64,000 bases of DNA, taken from assembly GCA_029261835.1 (NCBI GenBank), contig JAJDAO010000072.1, forward strand, positions 1 to 64,000, given 5' to 3'. Each line of letters begins with the position of its first letter. Within the stretch, counting starts at the first letter, position 1. The DNA comes from Deltaproteobacteria bacterium. GTDB lineage: Bacteria; Myxococcota_A; UBA9160; UBA4427. Position numbers and translations under genes: made by a program. Positions 1 through 8,983 of the stretch are shown piece after piece. The notes under the pieces are model-generated. The model did not search any database and had not been told where the DNA came from. It worked only from the letters and a program-made list of their open reading frames with translations.

Positions 1-3
1 AGG

Positions 4-41
4 AGCGACCCCATGGGTCGCTGGGAGGGCTCACGCCCTCC
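4..41. repeat. Two adjacent perfect hairpins
   Basis: Two inverted repeats sit side by side. The first is AGCGACCC/GGGTCGCT (4-11 and 15-22, loop CAT). The second is GGAGGGC/GCCCTCC (24-30 and 35-41, loop TCAC). No T-run follows on either strand. They lie about 180 bp beyond the end of the minus-strand lipoprotein gene and could end its transcript or be a REP-type element. The rest of 42-222 shows nothing recognisable. Confidence 0.5.
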
Positions 42-222
42 AAGTTCTTCGAACAAGAGGACGAGCAAGAGAGGGAAGCAGCCTGATGGTCAGGCACAAT
101 CCCGAACTGAAGGGCTGGTAGCGGTTCTTTGGGCTTGCCACGCTTGCCTGACACCGAGTCCCAAGCGCTGAACCCTCCACGAGACCGCGGAAACTCCACT
201 TAGGCGACTGGGCAGCTGACCG

Positions 223-570
223 TCATCGCGGCGGAGTCACGAACAGTCCGGCGGAGACAATCGCGCCACTTCGTTCGCTCACAGTGACGATTCCGCTGGC
301 ACCATTCGAAAACCGGATGGCGAACTCGAACTCTCCGCCAGCAGCGCGGTCCCAACCAACGATCTCAAACTCACTCGCCATATTTGTTCTAGATATTCTG
401 AGAACAGAATCGTCTCCAGACGACGTGTACTGCTCATGGAAGTCTGTTCCTTCGTAGACAGATTCAAGATATAGAGGCACGAACTCTTCGACTTCAGCAC
501 TCGGCTGCCCGCATGCCAAAGCGCAACCTACTAACAATGAAAGCAATATGCGAGAAAGGAATCCCCTCAT
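223..570 (-). CDS. Small putative lipoprotein downstream of the Rhs gene
   Basis: A 115-residue protein of unknown family. The chosen ATG gives an N-terminus MRGFLSRILLSLL followed by VGCALACG, a lipoprotein-type signal with two possible lipobox cysteines, so it should be exported and membrane-anchored. An in-frame ATG ten codons upstream (600) would overlap the preceding gene. The mature part is acidic and beta-rich in appearance, with no known motif. The start lies 4 bp after the Rhs stop codon, so the two genes are probably translationally coupled. A small gene directly after an Rhs-type gene is the usual place for an immunity protein, but exported immunity to an Rhs tip is inference. It could equally be an unrelated lipoprotein. 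Confidence 0.6.
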   Translation of the reverse strand: MRGFLSRILLSLLVGCALACGQPSAEVEEFVPLYLESVYEGTDFHEQYTSSGDDSVLRISRTNMASEFEIVGWDRAAGGEFEFAIRFSNGASGIVTVSERSGAIVSAGLFVTPPR

Positions 571-574
571 ATCA

Positions 575-3500
575 TCAGAACTCCCGCCGCACGATTGCAC
601 TGAACTGGCTGGGAGAAACCCGACCCGACGCTAATCCTGCGCCGAGCCGAGCGGCCGCATTTCCCATGGAAATATCCGCTCTCGAAAACGCGCCGGTCCC
701 AAAGGCCGTTAGTTCTCGGCCGGTGTTGGCGAGCTGACCGCCTATTGATCCAAGTGAAGCTCCAGCCACCAACGCGCCGGTAAAGTGGCGAACTTGGTTG
801 CTTCTATCCTGAAAGTCCGCACGGAATCCTGATGCGTCGAAAAGGGGAACCCCTCCGGTTGGTGATCTGAGGTTCGACGTCGATGTTCCTGAAAGAGTCG
901 CTCCCAAGTCGTTCACGAACGTCTCGCCGTCCGTTCCGAAAGATGCCGCCAGGTCGCCGATGTGTCCTAGCGCCTCAAGGCTCGTCTTGTTACCCGCAGC
1001 TACTTCTTTAGACATGGTGTTCGCAAAGCTCCTCAATATCTGACGGCGTTGAGACTCCGGAACCGTAGACGCATTACTCTGGGACCCGGTCCTGGACACA
1101 TTGGAAGAATCCGAGAAGGTACCACCGATCGACGCAGAGAAGCCGTGGTTCTCAGCACTAGAGTAGCCACCGATCACGATCGGAAGACCGGTGAAACTTG
1201 CGAGCTCTCCGAAGCCCGCGAACACCAGCGAAACAAAAGCGCCGACTGCTCCGAACAGGCCTCCGAGGAAGCCGGCGATCATTCCACCCAAAGCGGCGAG
1301 AGGATTGTGACCGCTCGGATCGATGAGATTGAGCGGGTTGTTGAGAACATAGCTATACCGGCTCAGGCTCTGCGGGTTAAGGGGATCTAGGCCAGCGGAG
1401 TCTGCCGAGAGGAACCTCCCGAGTTCCGGGTCATAGAACCGCGCCCCGTAGTCATAGATCCCGAGGTTCTCCTCGAGCCGCTGTCCTGTGAACCCGAACT
1501 CGGACGTCTCCCCGCTCTGCACCAGTGGACTACCGTACGGCTTGTAGAGGACCCGACTCAGTACGTCCCCCCGGATGTTGGTCACCAACGTCGTGCTCTG
1601 CAGGTGATCCGTGTGGTAGAAGACCCAGCTGGCGAGCGCCGGCTCCCCATCCTCGCCGTCCAGGATACCGTCTCCATCCGTGTCAGGGTTGGTCGGGTCC
1701 AGCTCCGCGCCGGTCACGTTCAGCACGCTCAGGTAGTACTCGTACTCGAAGAGGTCCGACAGACCATCGCCATCCGTGTCACGTAAGGCCGGATCCGTCG
1801 CAGGCTTTCCAGCGGGAGGCGTAATCTCGTCGACATCCGGTAGGCGATCTCCGTCGCTGTCAATCAGGAACGGGCTAGCCCCCGCCGCTACCTCCAAGCT
1901 GTCCGCCAGGCCATCCCCGTCGACATCCTCGTCCGACAGTGCGCGCAGGATCAGCAGGGCATCAGCCACATTGATCTCGCCGTCTCCCCAGCTGTCCTTG
2001 TTCGCTAACACTGAATGCGGCACCACATCTGCCTGCTGAACCTGCGCCAGAGTGGGTGCGAGTCTGCCCGAGGCAATGCGCAAGGCCAGCATGCCGTCCG
2101 CCGCGTCCAGATCGCCGTTGCCATTGAGATCTCCGATCGGGATGGCTTGGGCCGCAGTCGTCGCGCCGGGATCGAGAGGCGCGAAGTCATCCGGATCCAA
2201 CACTCCGTCCCCATCCGTATCCGCGAGCAGCGGATCTGAGCCCAAGTTCACTTCTTCCCCATCTCCGAGACCATCACCATCTGTGTCCGGGTTGTAGGGA
2301 TCCGTCCCCACTCCCCCTTCGAACACATCGAGGAGATGATCATTGTCATCATCCGGATCGGTGGCATTGAGAATCCCATCCCCGTCCACGTCGTCGTCTA
2401 GAGGGTTGAGAATCCCGTCACCATCCAGGTCACCGATCTTGTGGCGGTGCTCACTCGGATCCGTGTCATCGCGATCCCACGCCGCCCCGACACCGTCGCC
2501 GTCCGCGTCTGTCATCGCCGCGGCTCGAGCAGCCTCGTAGCCAAGCCGCGCAGACAGGGTCGCCCCCGCCATCGGCGTGCCGTCGTCGTTTACCGCCGTC
2601 AGTGAACCGAAACCAGTCGTACCCGAGGCTGTTGGCAGGGCGCTCACGCTTGCCGTTCCTCGAAGCCCCTGCGTCAACGGTATCGACATCGCGTCCAAGG
2701 GATCGCTCCCGGCTGCCACTTCTTGACCATCGCGCTGGCCGTCACCGTCACTATCCGCCAGCTCAGAGTCTGTGAAGTAGCGGTACACCTCGTCGACATC
2801 CGAGAGACCATCCCCATCGCTGTCGACTTGCGACCCGGCCGGTGGTGCGTGAATCGCCATCCAGAACAGGGCAAGTGTGGCCGTTGCGAAGGCTCGCCTC
2901 GGAGCCGGCATTGCGAGCCCCCGACGCCGGAAGTCCCAGAGGCAACCGAGCAGCATTAGCAGTGGCGGACCAAATACGACGCCCGCGACCACCGGGCCAG
3001 CTGCCAGTTCGAAACCCCGGGGCGCGCTTTGCTGCGCCACCTGCTGCTCGGGGCTGAATGGGAATGAGCGGCTTGCGATGCGCCGTCCCGCCGCGAAGAC
3101 GTGGATCGTGGCTTCCACGCCGTCCCACTCGAAATCCGGGGTGACGAAGTACCGGGTCTTGGCGGCTTCCGTGGTCTTCACGCGCCGGCCCGCGTAATCG
3201 TAGGTGTACGTGGCCTTGAGCTGGCCTCCCTCCAGGACGCTCGACAGGCGACTCCGATCGTCCCAGCGGTACTCCCGGGTTCCGTAGGTCAGGAGACTCC
3301 CGACAGCATCGTAGGCGAGCGCTGTGCCTCCCACTGAGGTCACTGCGTGGGGGACGCTCCGTGCCGCCGCGGGCAGGCCCGTCATGTCGGTGCGGCCGTA
3401 ACTGCGGCTGACTCCGTCCTTGAGCGTCAGGTTGCCGTACTTGTCGTAGTCGAATGTGAGGTCGGTACACCCGAAGTCCGGCCCGAAAGGACCTCTTGCG

Positions 3501-6500
3501 TGTATGAGCCTGTTGAGCCCATCGTAGTCACCGGGGGCATCAAACTCTCGGTCACAGTGAGAGTTGCGACGATCCCGGATCGCCCTAACGCGGCCGCCGG
3601 CATCAAACTCGTAGCTCAAGTGTTCGAGCACTCGGGTTCCCCGGCGCATCTCAATGGAGTCCAGGAGATCCGTCGTCGGGGAGTATCGCTCACTCAGCTT
3701 CACACCGTCCCCGCTCGTGAGATCAACGATCCGCGGGCGGCCGTCGTACTGGATGTCGCGGACTAGCGATACGCCACTCGCGAAGTCCTTGACACCGCTC
3801 AGGTACCCCATGCTGTCATACTCGTTATCGATTCGGAAGATCGGGGCCTCTCCGTTCTGCGCGGGGAATGTGCGCACGGTCGGCTGGCCGAGCGCATCGT
3901 ATTGCTGTGAGAAGGCGAAGTGGTTGCCGTCGAGATCGTGCTCTTCGTCGATTACTTGGCCGACGGCGTCGTACTCGAATCGGTGCACGCCCACGGCGTC
4001 CTCGACCCTCGTGAGACGTCCCAGAGCGTTCATGGCAACGCCGCCTTCATCATAGAAGTAGTTCACGGCGACGGCGTTCGGGCCATCCGTCGTGACGCTG
4101 CTAATGCGGTCCAGCGCATCGTATGTGGTTGTCGTCACAATGCCGTTGGCGTGTTCTTCGTACTCGGTCCGTTCCCCGCCGTCAAAGGCGGCGTACGAGA
4201 ACGTGGTGAGTCCGGCATCGGGGTCGTCGATCGACCTGCGGCGCCCCAGCCGGTCGTACTCGATGACGGTGTCCGGGACCGTCGGCTCACCGGTGTCGGC
4301 CGGGGCCGGGTGCACCGTCATGAGTCGCCCGGCGTGGTCGTAGGTGTATTCTGTAACGACCCCAGTCCCTGTTGGACCGTCCGGGTATTCCCGTACCTCG
4401 CGCACGTCGCCGAAGATGTCCTCTTCGGTCACACGCTTGTTGCCGTTGGGGTCGGTCGCCGTGATAACGCCACGTTTCTGGGTGGTCGTCTCGACCCGAT
4501 CGCCGGGTAGTGTGTGACTCGTCGCTCGCCCGAGGGCGTCGTAGGTCCAGTGCTCTTCTGGCGGGATCTCATCCGGGCGCGCTGGGCCGGAGGTCCGTTC
4601 CACCCGCCCTGCCGCGTCGTAATAGGTCCAGGACTCAAGTGGAGCGCCGCCTGGTCCATCTACGTCGGTCTTGTACGGACGCCCGAGCCCATCTCGGTGC
4701 TCCGTTGTTTCGCGATAGCCTCCGCTGTCCAGGAGCTGCCGTTTCGTCACCGAGACTTCGCCAACAGTGTCGTTGTATTCGATGATTGTATCCCCGAGGC
4801 CCTCGGGCTCGAGCTCGCGAGTCAGCCGTCCGAAGGCGTCGTAGCAGCGCCGGCGCTTCTTGTCGTTGGAGTCGGCGATTACGTGCGGAAGACCGCCCCC
4901 TCGTGGGTAGTCGAAGCAATCCGCGGGGGTTCCGCCATCACCCCTGTATTCGGTTGTCCTGACGTAGCTAAACGGAGCTGGGCTTGTCACGCTTACGGGG
5001 AGGACCTGGAATGTATTGTCGTACGCCGTTGTCGTGGTGCGCAGCCAAGCGTCAGTGTGCGATGTCTGATTGCCGTAGACATCGTAGTCGAAGGTCTCGA
5101 CCAGATTGGCTTGACCAGCATCATTCAGCTCGACGCGCTCTGTCAGAAGCCCCTTTGTCGGGGCCGCCGTTGGGCTCAACGCATCGTCATAGTGAGACTG
5201 TGTCTCTTCGAGGACGGTTGTCTGCGAGGGATCCATGGCGCGCACGTAGGCCGGGCGGTCCACGATGTAGAGATCAAGGTTGGGGTCCGTGTACTCGATC
5301 TGTCGGATTCGATCCGGTGTGCCGGGACGCGTGGTGTCGCCGCGTTCGATTCGCAGCGTCTCATTGCCATACTCGTCGTATGTCGACTCCTTCACAGCCT
5401 CAAGGTGCTCCGGCGGAGCGTCGCCGTCATAGACCTGAGTCGTGTGTCTTGTCAGCAGCCGCCGATAGGGTGGCTCGCTGTCGCTCTCGTACTCAAAGAT
5501 CTCCGCCGTGTACAGATTGCCCTGTGCATCCCGCACCTCTCGCTGATCCGGAAGCCCTGCCAGGGCTGTCGTCTGGTGATAGATCGTCTTCGTAACGGTG
5601 CCAACCGGATTCGTGACACTTACTTCCGCGAAGCCCAGGAATTCGCGCTCCAGAGAATCATACTTGCCACCTTTGTAGTCGTATGTAGTCGTGCTCTTGT
5701 TGCCACGCCCGTCGTCGGTTGCAACCCCAGTCACCACATGGGCGATCCAAGGAAGCTCGGGGTTGTCAAGGCGGGTTGAAGGTGTGTAGCTGTACTGGGT
5801 CGCTGCGCCATAGGGCCTGGTCACTTTCTGCAGCAGGTCAGGAACCTTCCCCCTATTGATGAAGACGCGCTGCTCGACCCTACGAGAACGAACCAGATCC
5901 ATCATACCGTCGCCGTTGATGTCCATCACTCGCAGGCCGAGGTCACGCCCCTGAACGTCCGAGAAGGCGAGCGGCGGAGCCCATTCCGGGGCGAGCTTCC
6001 AAAGACTGGCTGGGCTGCCATTACCTGGATCACCTTGGTTAAGCCAGCCCTGGCCCGGGGTTCCCTCGACCGCCAGGAGGATGTCCTGCCGCCCGTCACC
6101 GTTCACATCCGCGAAGCGAGCGCCCTTGTCGTTCCCCTGTGGGTCCTCGAACTCGACCTCCGCTGGAACCTTCCAGTCTGGGATCATTTGAAACGAACCC
6201 AGACCCTTGTTGATGAACATGAAGAAGCCATTCTGCCCGGCCTCGTCGCTGAGGCCATCCGAATTGATGTCGACGATTCGCTTGCCCTCATGCGCTGCAT
6301 CATACGTCGGGCCGGCTCCATGCACCCACAAGCGAAGCGCGCCACCAATCTCACGACAGTGAGCAAGGCCGCCAGGGGGGGAATCGCCGGAGCACAGATC
6401 GTAATCCTGCTCCGACGGCGACTCGAATCCGTTGCCGTCTTCTCGTGCTAGCGATGTCACCCACCGACTTGGTGCCACACCGTCGCTACTGTTCAGCCTC

Positions 6501-8197
6501 GTGATGAGATCTGGCCTGCCATCTCCATTCAAGTCGCCCAGCTGTGTGGCACCGCGCGATACCTTGATATCACCACTTGCGAAGCTCGCGTCGCCCCGGT
6601 GAAGAAAATGGGCACCAAGATTGTTCAAGTTGTAGGTGGACTGTGTAACCCCGGAATCATCGGTTTCGATCCAGCCACCTGCAGTATTTCGAAAGGATTT
6701 GTGCATCGTGCCTTGCCCCAAGAGAGCACCATCCGCGCCCCAGACCCTGTGAGCAGTGAGGTCCAGCAGGTCCGCTCTGCCATCTCCATTGATGTCAGCT
6801 AGAAGACGGCCGCTATACGTATAGGGGTAATTCCAGGGCTGTCCTTCAGACTCAGGCACCACCATCGAAGCCAGCGAGAAGGTCCCCTCTCCATCATTGA
6901 GGAACACTTTGCCTCTTGGGGTGAATGAGATGCACTCGAGTTCCCCCTGATCCGTGTAACAGACCATCGATCCCACATTGGCAAGGTCCGGCAGTCCGTC
7001 ACCATTCATGTCGGCAACACGATACCCATTGTCCACCAGATACAATCCTGCCTGTGTTCCGCCATATGGCCATGCGACTACGAACCAGGTCTCAGGTTCA
7101 AAGCTCCAGCTTGCGTCCTCCCCCCAGCCGACCGTGCCAGCCGACACGTTCGATCGATACTTGAACTCGTGAATGAAGGGATCTGTTTCGTTCGGTGCAC
7201 CTCGATCAGCACCGTACTCGGACACCCTGGAGAGCAAGCTTCGCTCACTGTCCGGACTCTGCTCGTAGTCCAGCTGGTAGCTCCTGATCAGCTTCTCATC
7301 CGGCTCCACACCCGTCACGACATCGATTCGCGTGAGTCGATGCCCGAGGGTCTGGGGCAGTGCCGCCGTGTACTTGGTCGATTGGTCCGGGCGAGTCTCT
7401 AGAGTGAACTTCACCACTCGGTCTCCCTGGCGAGAGGAGTCGAGACTCTCGAGAGCGCCCCCGTTGTCGCGAATGCCGTAACGAATGCTCGTGAGATACG
7501 CCATGCCGGAATCGCCCTCCGGCGAGTACGTAATCTCCATCGCGTTTCCTCGGGCGTCGATCACCCGCGCGGGCAGCCAGGAGAAGATCTGATCGGGTGC
7601 TCGCTCAATCCGGGAGTTCGCGTCAATTCCGTAGAGCTGGGTCGTGCCGTCGGGCAGTCGCACCCGCCAAGCCGTTCCAACGGCGTCTGGCACAAAGTTG
7701 GACCCATCCCAATTGCCCCGGCGGATCTCCCGGAAACTCTCCTTCCGGGTGTGGTAGTCATTGGGGTTGGGCTCTGTTAGAAGCTGCCCATCGAGCTCGA
7801 ATTCGTCACTACCGTCGTACTTGGGCGTGCCCTGCCTCAGCGAGCGGCGAATCTCCCCCAGGCTGAGACCCCACCCGTAGCCAACCCAGGAGTCCGCGGA
7901 ACTGTCGCTTGAATACCGCAACGCGATCTTGGGCTGAAGCCCACCGAGTCCAAGCGGCACCTGGATTGGAATCGCTTGCGTTGCTGCACCAGTCGGCGTC
8001 ACGCCATCACCGCCGGCGCTCACCGCCCCAGCTGACGGCACATAGGCAGAGTAGGCTTTGGCCTCTTGCAGCGGCGGGCCTTCGGCCCAAGCACCTGGCG
8101 GCACGACGAGCAGCAACACCAACGAGAGAGCAACCGTTCGCTTGAACCCCGATACGACCTTCTGGCGCCTGGCGAGATCTGCGTTCCAGCAAAACAT
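575..8197 (-). CDS. Giant secreted SpvB/FG-GAP/Rhs-repeat protein with TSP3-dockerin insert
   Basis: A 2,540-residue secreted protein. The ATG at 8197 follows AGGGGAG and gives a signal peptide (ALSLVLLLVVPPGAWA); an in-frame ATG at 8239 lacks this spacing. Order: SpvB-type N-terminal domain (about 50-110, IPIQVPLGLGGLQP); about six FG-GAP/VCBS loops such as DINGDGRADL (about 395-775); many YD/Rhs repeats (about 800-1715); an insert (about 1717-2190) with a membrane segment, a second signal-like hydrophobic stretch, repeated DxDGDGL thrombospondin-type-3 loops and two dockerin-like half-repeats; then the Rhs-associated core (GIYDYGARFYDPELGRFLSA, about 2240) ending NPLNLIDPSG near 2295. The last 245 residues form a variable tip with a hydrophobic Gly-rich stretch and an SNQVRHF motif. 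Rhs shells usually enclose and release a C-terminal effector. The toxin activity of this tip is not recognisable. Confidence 0.92.
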   Translation of the reverse strand: MFCWNADLARRQKVVSGFKRTVALSLVLLLVVPPGAWAEGPPLQEAKAYSAYVPSAGAVSAGGDGVTPTGAATQAIPIQVPLGLGGLQPKIALRYSSDSSADSWVGYGWGLSLGEIRRSLRQGTPKYDGSDEFELDGQLLTEPNPNDYHTRKESFREIRRGNWDGSNFVPDAVGTAWRVRLPDGTTQLYGIDANSRIERAPDQIFSWLPARVIDARGNAMEITYSPEGDSGMAYLTSIRYGIRDNGGALESLDSSRQGDRVVKFTLETRPDQSTKYTAALPQTLGHRLTRIDVVTGVEPDEKLIRSYQLDYEQSPDSERSLLSRVSEYGADRGAPNETDPFIHEFKYRSNVSAGTVGWGEDASWSFEPETWFVVAWPYGGTQAGLYLVDNGYRVADMNGDGLPDLANVGSMVCYTDQGELECISFTPRGKVFLNDGEGTFSLASMVVPESEGQPWNYPYTYSGRLLADINGDGRADLLDLTAHRVWGADGALLGQGTMHKSFRNTAGGWIETDDSGVTQSTYNLNNLGAHFLHRGDASFASGDIKVSRGATQLGDLNGDGRPDLITRLNSSDGVAPSRWVTSLAREDGNGFESPSEQDYDLCSGDSPPGGLAHCREIGGALRLWVHGAGPTYDAAHEGKRIVDINSDGLSDEAGQNGFFMFINKGLGSFQMIPDWKVPAEVEFEDPQGNDKGARFADVNGDGRQDILLAVEGTPGQGWLNQGDPGNGSPASLWKLAPEWAPPLAFSDVQGRDLGLRVMDINGDGMMDLVRSRRVEQRVFINRGKVPDLLQKVTRPYGAATQYSYTPSTRLDNPELPWIAHVVTGVATDDGRGNKSTTTYDYKGGKYDSLEREFLGFAEVSVTNPVGTVTKTIYHQTTALAGLPDQREVRDAQGNLYTAEIFEYESDSEPPYRRLLTRHTTQVYDGDAPPEHLEAVKESTYDEYGNETLRIERGDTTRPGTPDRIRQIEYTDPNLDLYIVDRPAYVRAMDPSQTTVLEETQSHYDDALSPTAAPTKGLLTERVELNDAGQANLVETFDYDVYGNQTSHTDAWLRTTTTAYDNTFQVLPVSVTSPAPFSYVRTTEYRGDGGTPADCFDYPRGGGLPHVIADSNDKKRRRCYDAFGRLTRELEPEGLGDTIIEYNDTVGEVSVTKRQLLDSGGYRETTEHRDGLGRPYKTDVDGPGGAPLESWTYYDAAGRVERTSGPARPDEIPPEEHWTYDALGRATSHTLPGDRVETTTQKRGVITATDPNGNKRVTEEDIFGDVREVREYPDGPTGTGVVTEYTYDHAGRLMTVHPAPADTGEPTVPDTVIEYDRLGRRRSIDDPDAGLTTFSYAAFDGGERTEYEEHANGIVTTTTYDALDRISSVTTDGPNAVAVNYFYDEGGVAMNALGRLTRVEDAVGVHRFEYDAVGQVIDEEHDLDGNHFAFSQQYDALGQPTVRTFPAQNGEAPIFRIDNEYDSMGYLSGVKDFASGVSLVRDIQYDGRPRIVDLTSGDGVKLSERYSPTTDLLDSIEMRRGTRVLEHLSYEFDAGGRVRAIRDRRNSHCDREFDAPGDYDGLNRLIHARGPFGPDFGCTDLTFDYDKYGNLTLKDGVSRSYGRTDMTGLPAAARSVPHAVTSVGGTALAYDAVGSLLTYGTREYRWDDRSRLSSVLEGGQLKATYTYDYAGRRVKTTEAAKTRYFVTPDFEWDGVEATIHVFAAGRRIASRSFPFSPEQQVAQQSAPRGFELAAGPVVAGVVFGPPLLMLLGCLWDFRRRGLAMPAPRRAFATATLALFWMAIHAPPAGSQVDSDGDGLSDVDEVYRYFTDSELADSDGDGQRDGQEVAAGSDPLDAMSIPLTQGLRGTASVSALPTASGTTGFGSLTAVNDDGTPMAGATLSARLGYEAARAAAMTDADGDGVGAAWDRDDTDPSEHRHKIGDLDGDGILNPLDDDVDGDGILNATDPDDDNDHLLDVFEGGVGTDPYNPDTDGDGLGDGEEVNLGSDPLLADTDGDGVLDPDDFAPLDPGATTAAQAIPIGDLNGNGDLDAADGMLALRIASGRLAPTLAQVQQADVVPHSVLANKDSWGDGEINVADALLILRALSDEDVDGDGLADSLEVAAGASPFLIDSDGDRLPDVDEITPPAGKPATDPALRDTDGDGLSDLFEYEYYLSVLNVTGAELDPTNPDTDGDGILDGEDGEPALASWVFYHTDHLQSTTLVTNIRGDVLSRVLYKPYGSPLVQSGETSEFGFTGQRLEENLGIYDYGARFYDPELGRFLSADSAGLDPLNPQSLSRYSYVLNNPLNLIDPSGHNPLAALGGMIAGFLGGLFGAVGAFVSLVFAGFGELASFTGLPIVIGGYSSAENHGFSASIGGTFSDSSNVSRTGSQSNASTVPESQRRQILRSFANTMSKEVAAGNKTSLEALGHIGDLAASFGTDGETFVNDLGATLSGTSTSNLRSPTGGVPLFDASGFRADFQDRSNQVRHFTGALVAGASLGSIGGQLANTGRELTAFGTGAFSRADISMGNAAARLGAGLASGRVSPSQFSAIVRREF

Positions 8198-8983
8198 TGT
8201 CTTCTCCCCTGGACGACTTGGCTGCTGCAGTCGCCTCACTCAGCGCCCACCTGGCATCACCGGCAACGCAAGGAGCGTGGAATAGCGATCACTCGCCTCC
8301 CCGCCGAACCCATCGATGGGTCCATGTGGCGCTCCATCCGTTTCGCTCATCAGCAGATTCTGCACCGAGCAGTCCCCACTCCCAAACTGCGCGAGACGCC
8401 TGGCGATCTTCGCACGGCTGGGCACGCACATGTTCCCGGGTAGCCCACCCGACACGAGAGCGTTTCTCCGCCAGCCAGCGCACTCGCTCTTCGCCTTGCC
8501 TCCTCGCACCTCGACTCGCACCGTGCCAAGCACCTTCTTCCCTTTCTCTGCGGTTCGGGCACACGGCCGGCACAGACAACAACGGACACCGCGGGCTCGA
8601 TCGGGACGAACACCGCGCCTGGCGCATCTTCTGGCAGCACACGGGCACCTCATCTCCAGACATGCGACGAACTACGACCACGCGCGGTGTGGCAGTCAAC
8701 CCTCATGACACACCTCGCGAGAAATATCGGAAATATTTCTTGAATACCTACCACACTGCGGATAGTGTTCTCAACACCTATTTGGGTGATCCATAGCAGT
8801 CACTAGCAAGCGGGCTGGCGTCCGGCTGGTGGAGTGACTGCCTGGTCTGGGATGCGTCGTGACATACGATCCGCAGAAGCAAGATGAGGCTGGTCCAGCT
8901 CAGCCCATCTGAATGCCTGCAATGGCTCTCGTGGACCAGACCTGCCGGGCATGATGGTGATTCAGGAGGAGGAACAGGTACCC
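8198..8983. other. Intergenic region without a supported gene
   Basis: About 785 bp between the divergent Rhs gene and the Cys-rich protein gene. Open frames occur on both strands but have biased arginine/serine-rich translations, no good ribosome site and no family signature. It probably carries the promoters of both flanking genes. The only clear structure is a pair of AT-rich inverted repeats at 8720-8768, listed separately. Confidence 0.6.
8720..8768. promoter_or_regulatory. Paired inverted repeats, candidate operator
   Basis: AGAAATAT (8720-8727) and ATATTTCT (8733-8740) form a perfect 8-bp inverted repeat with a 5-bp spacer. ACACT (8753-8757) and AGTGT (8764-8768) form a second, shorter one. 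The AT-richness stands out in a GC-rich intergenic region about 220 bp upstream of the Cys-rich protein gene. Which gene it controls, and by what regulator, cannot be read from the sequence. Confidence 0.4.

Noticed and set aside
4514-5779. A 421-codon open frame antisense to the Rhs gene
   Set aside because: Translation has no family motif and lies fully inside clear YD-repeat coding sequence on the other strand.
8066-8796. Several overlapping open frames in the Rhs/Cys-rich intergenic region
   Set aside because: Both strands are open in several frames from base composition alone. Translations are Arg/Ser/His-rich without start context or family signal.
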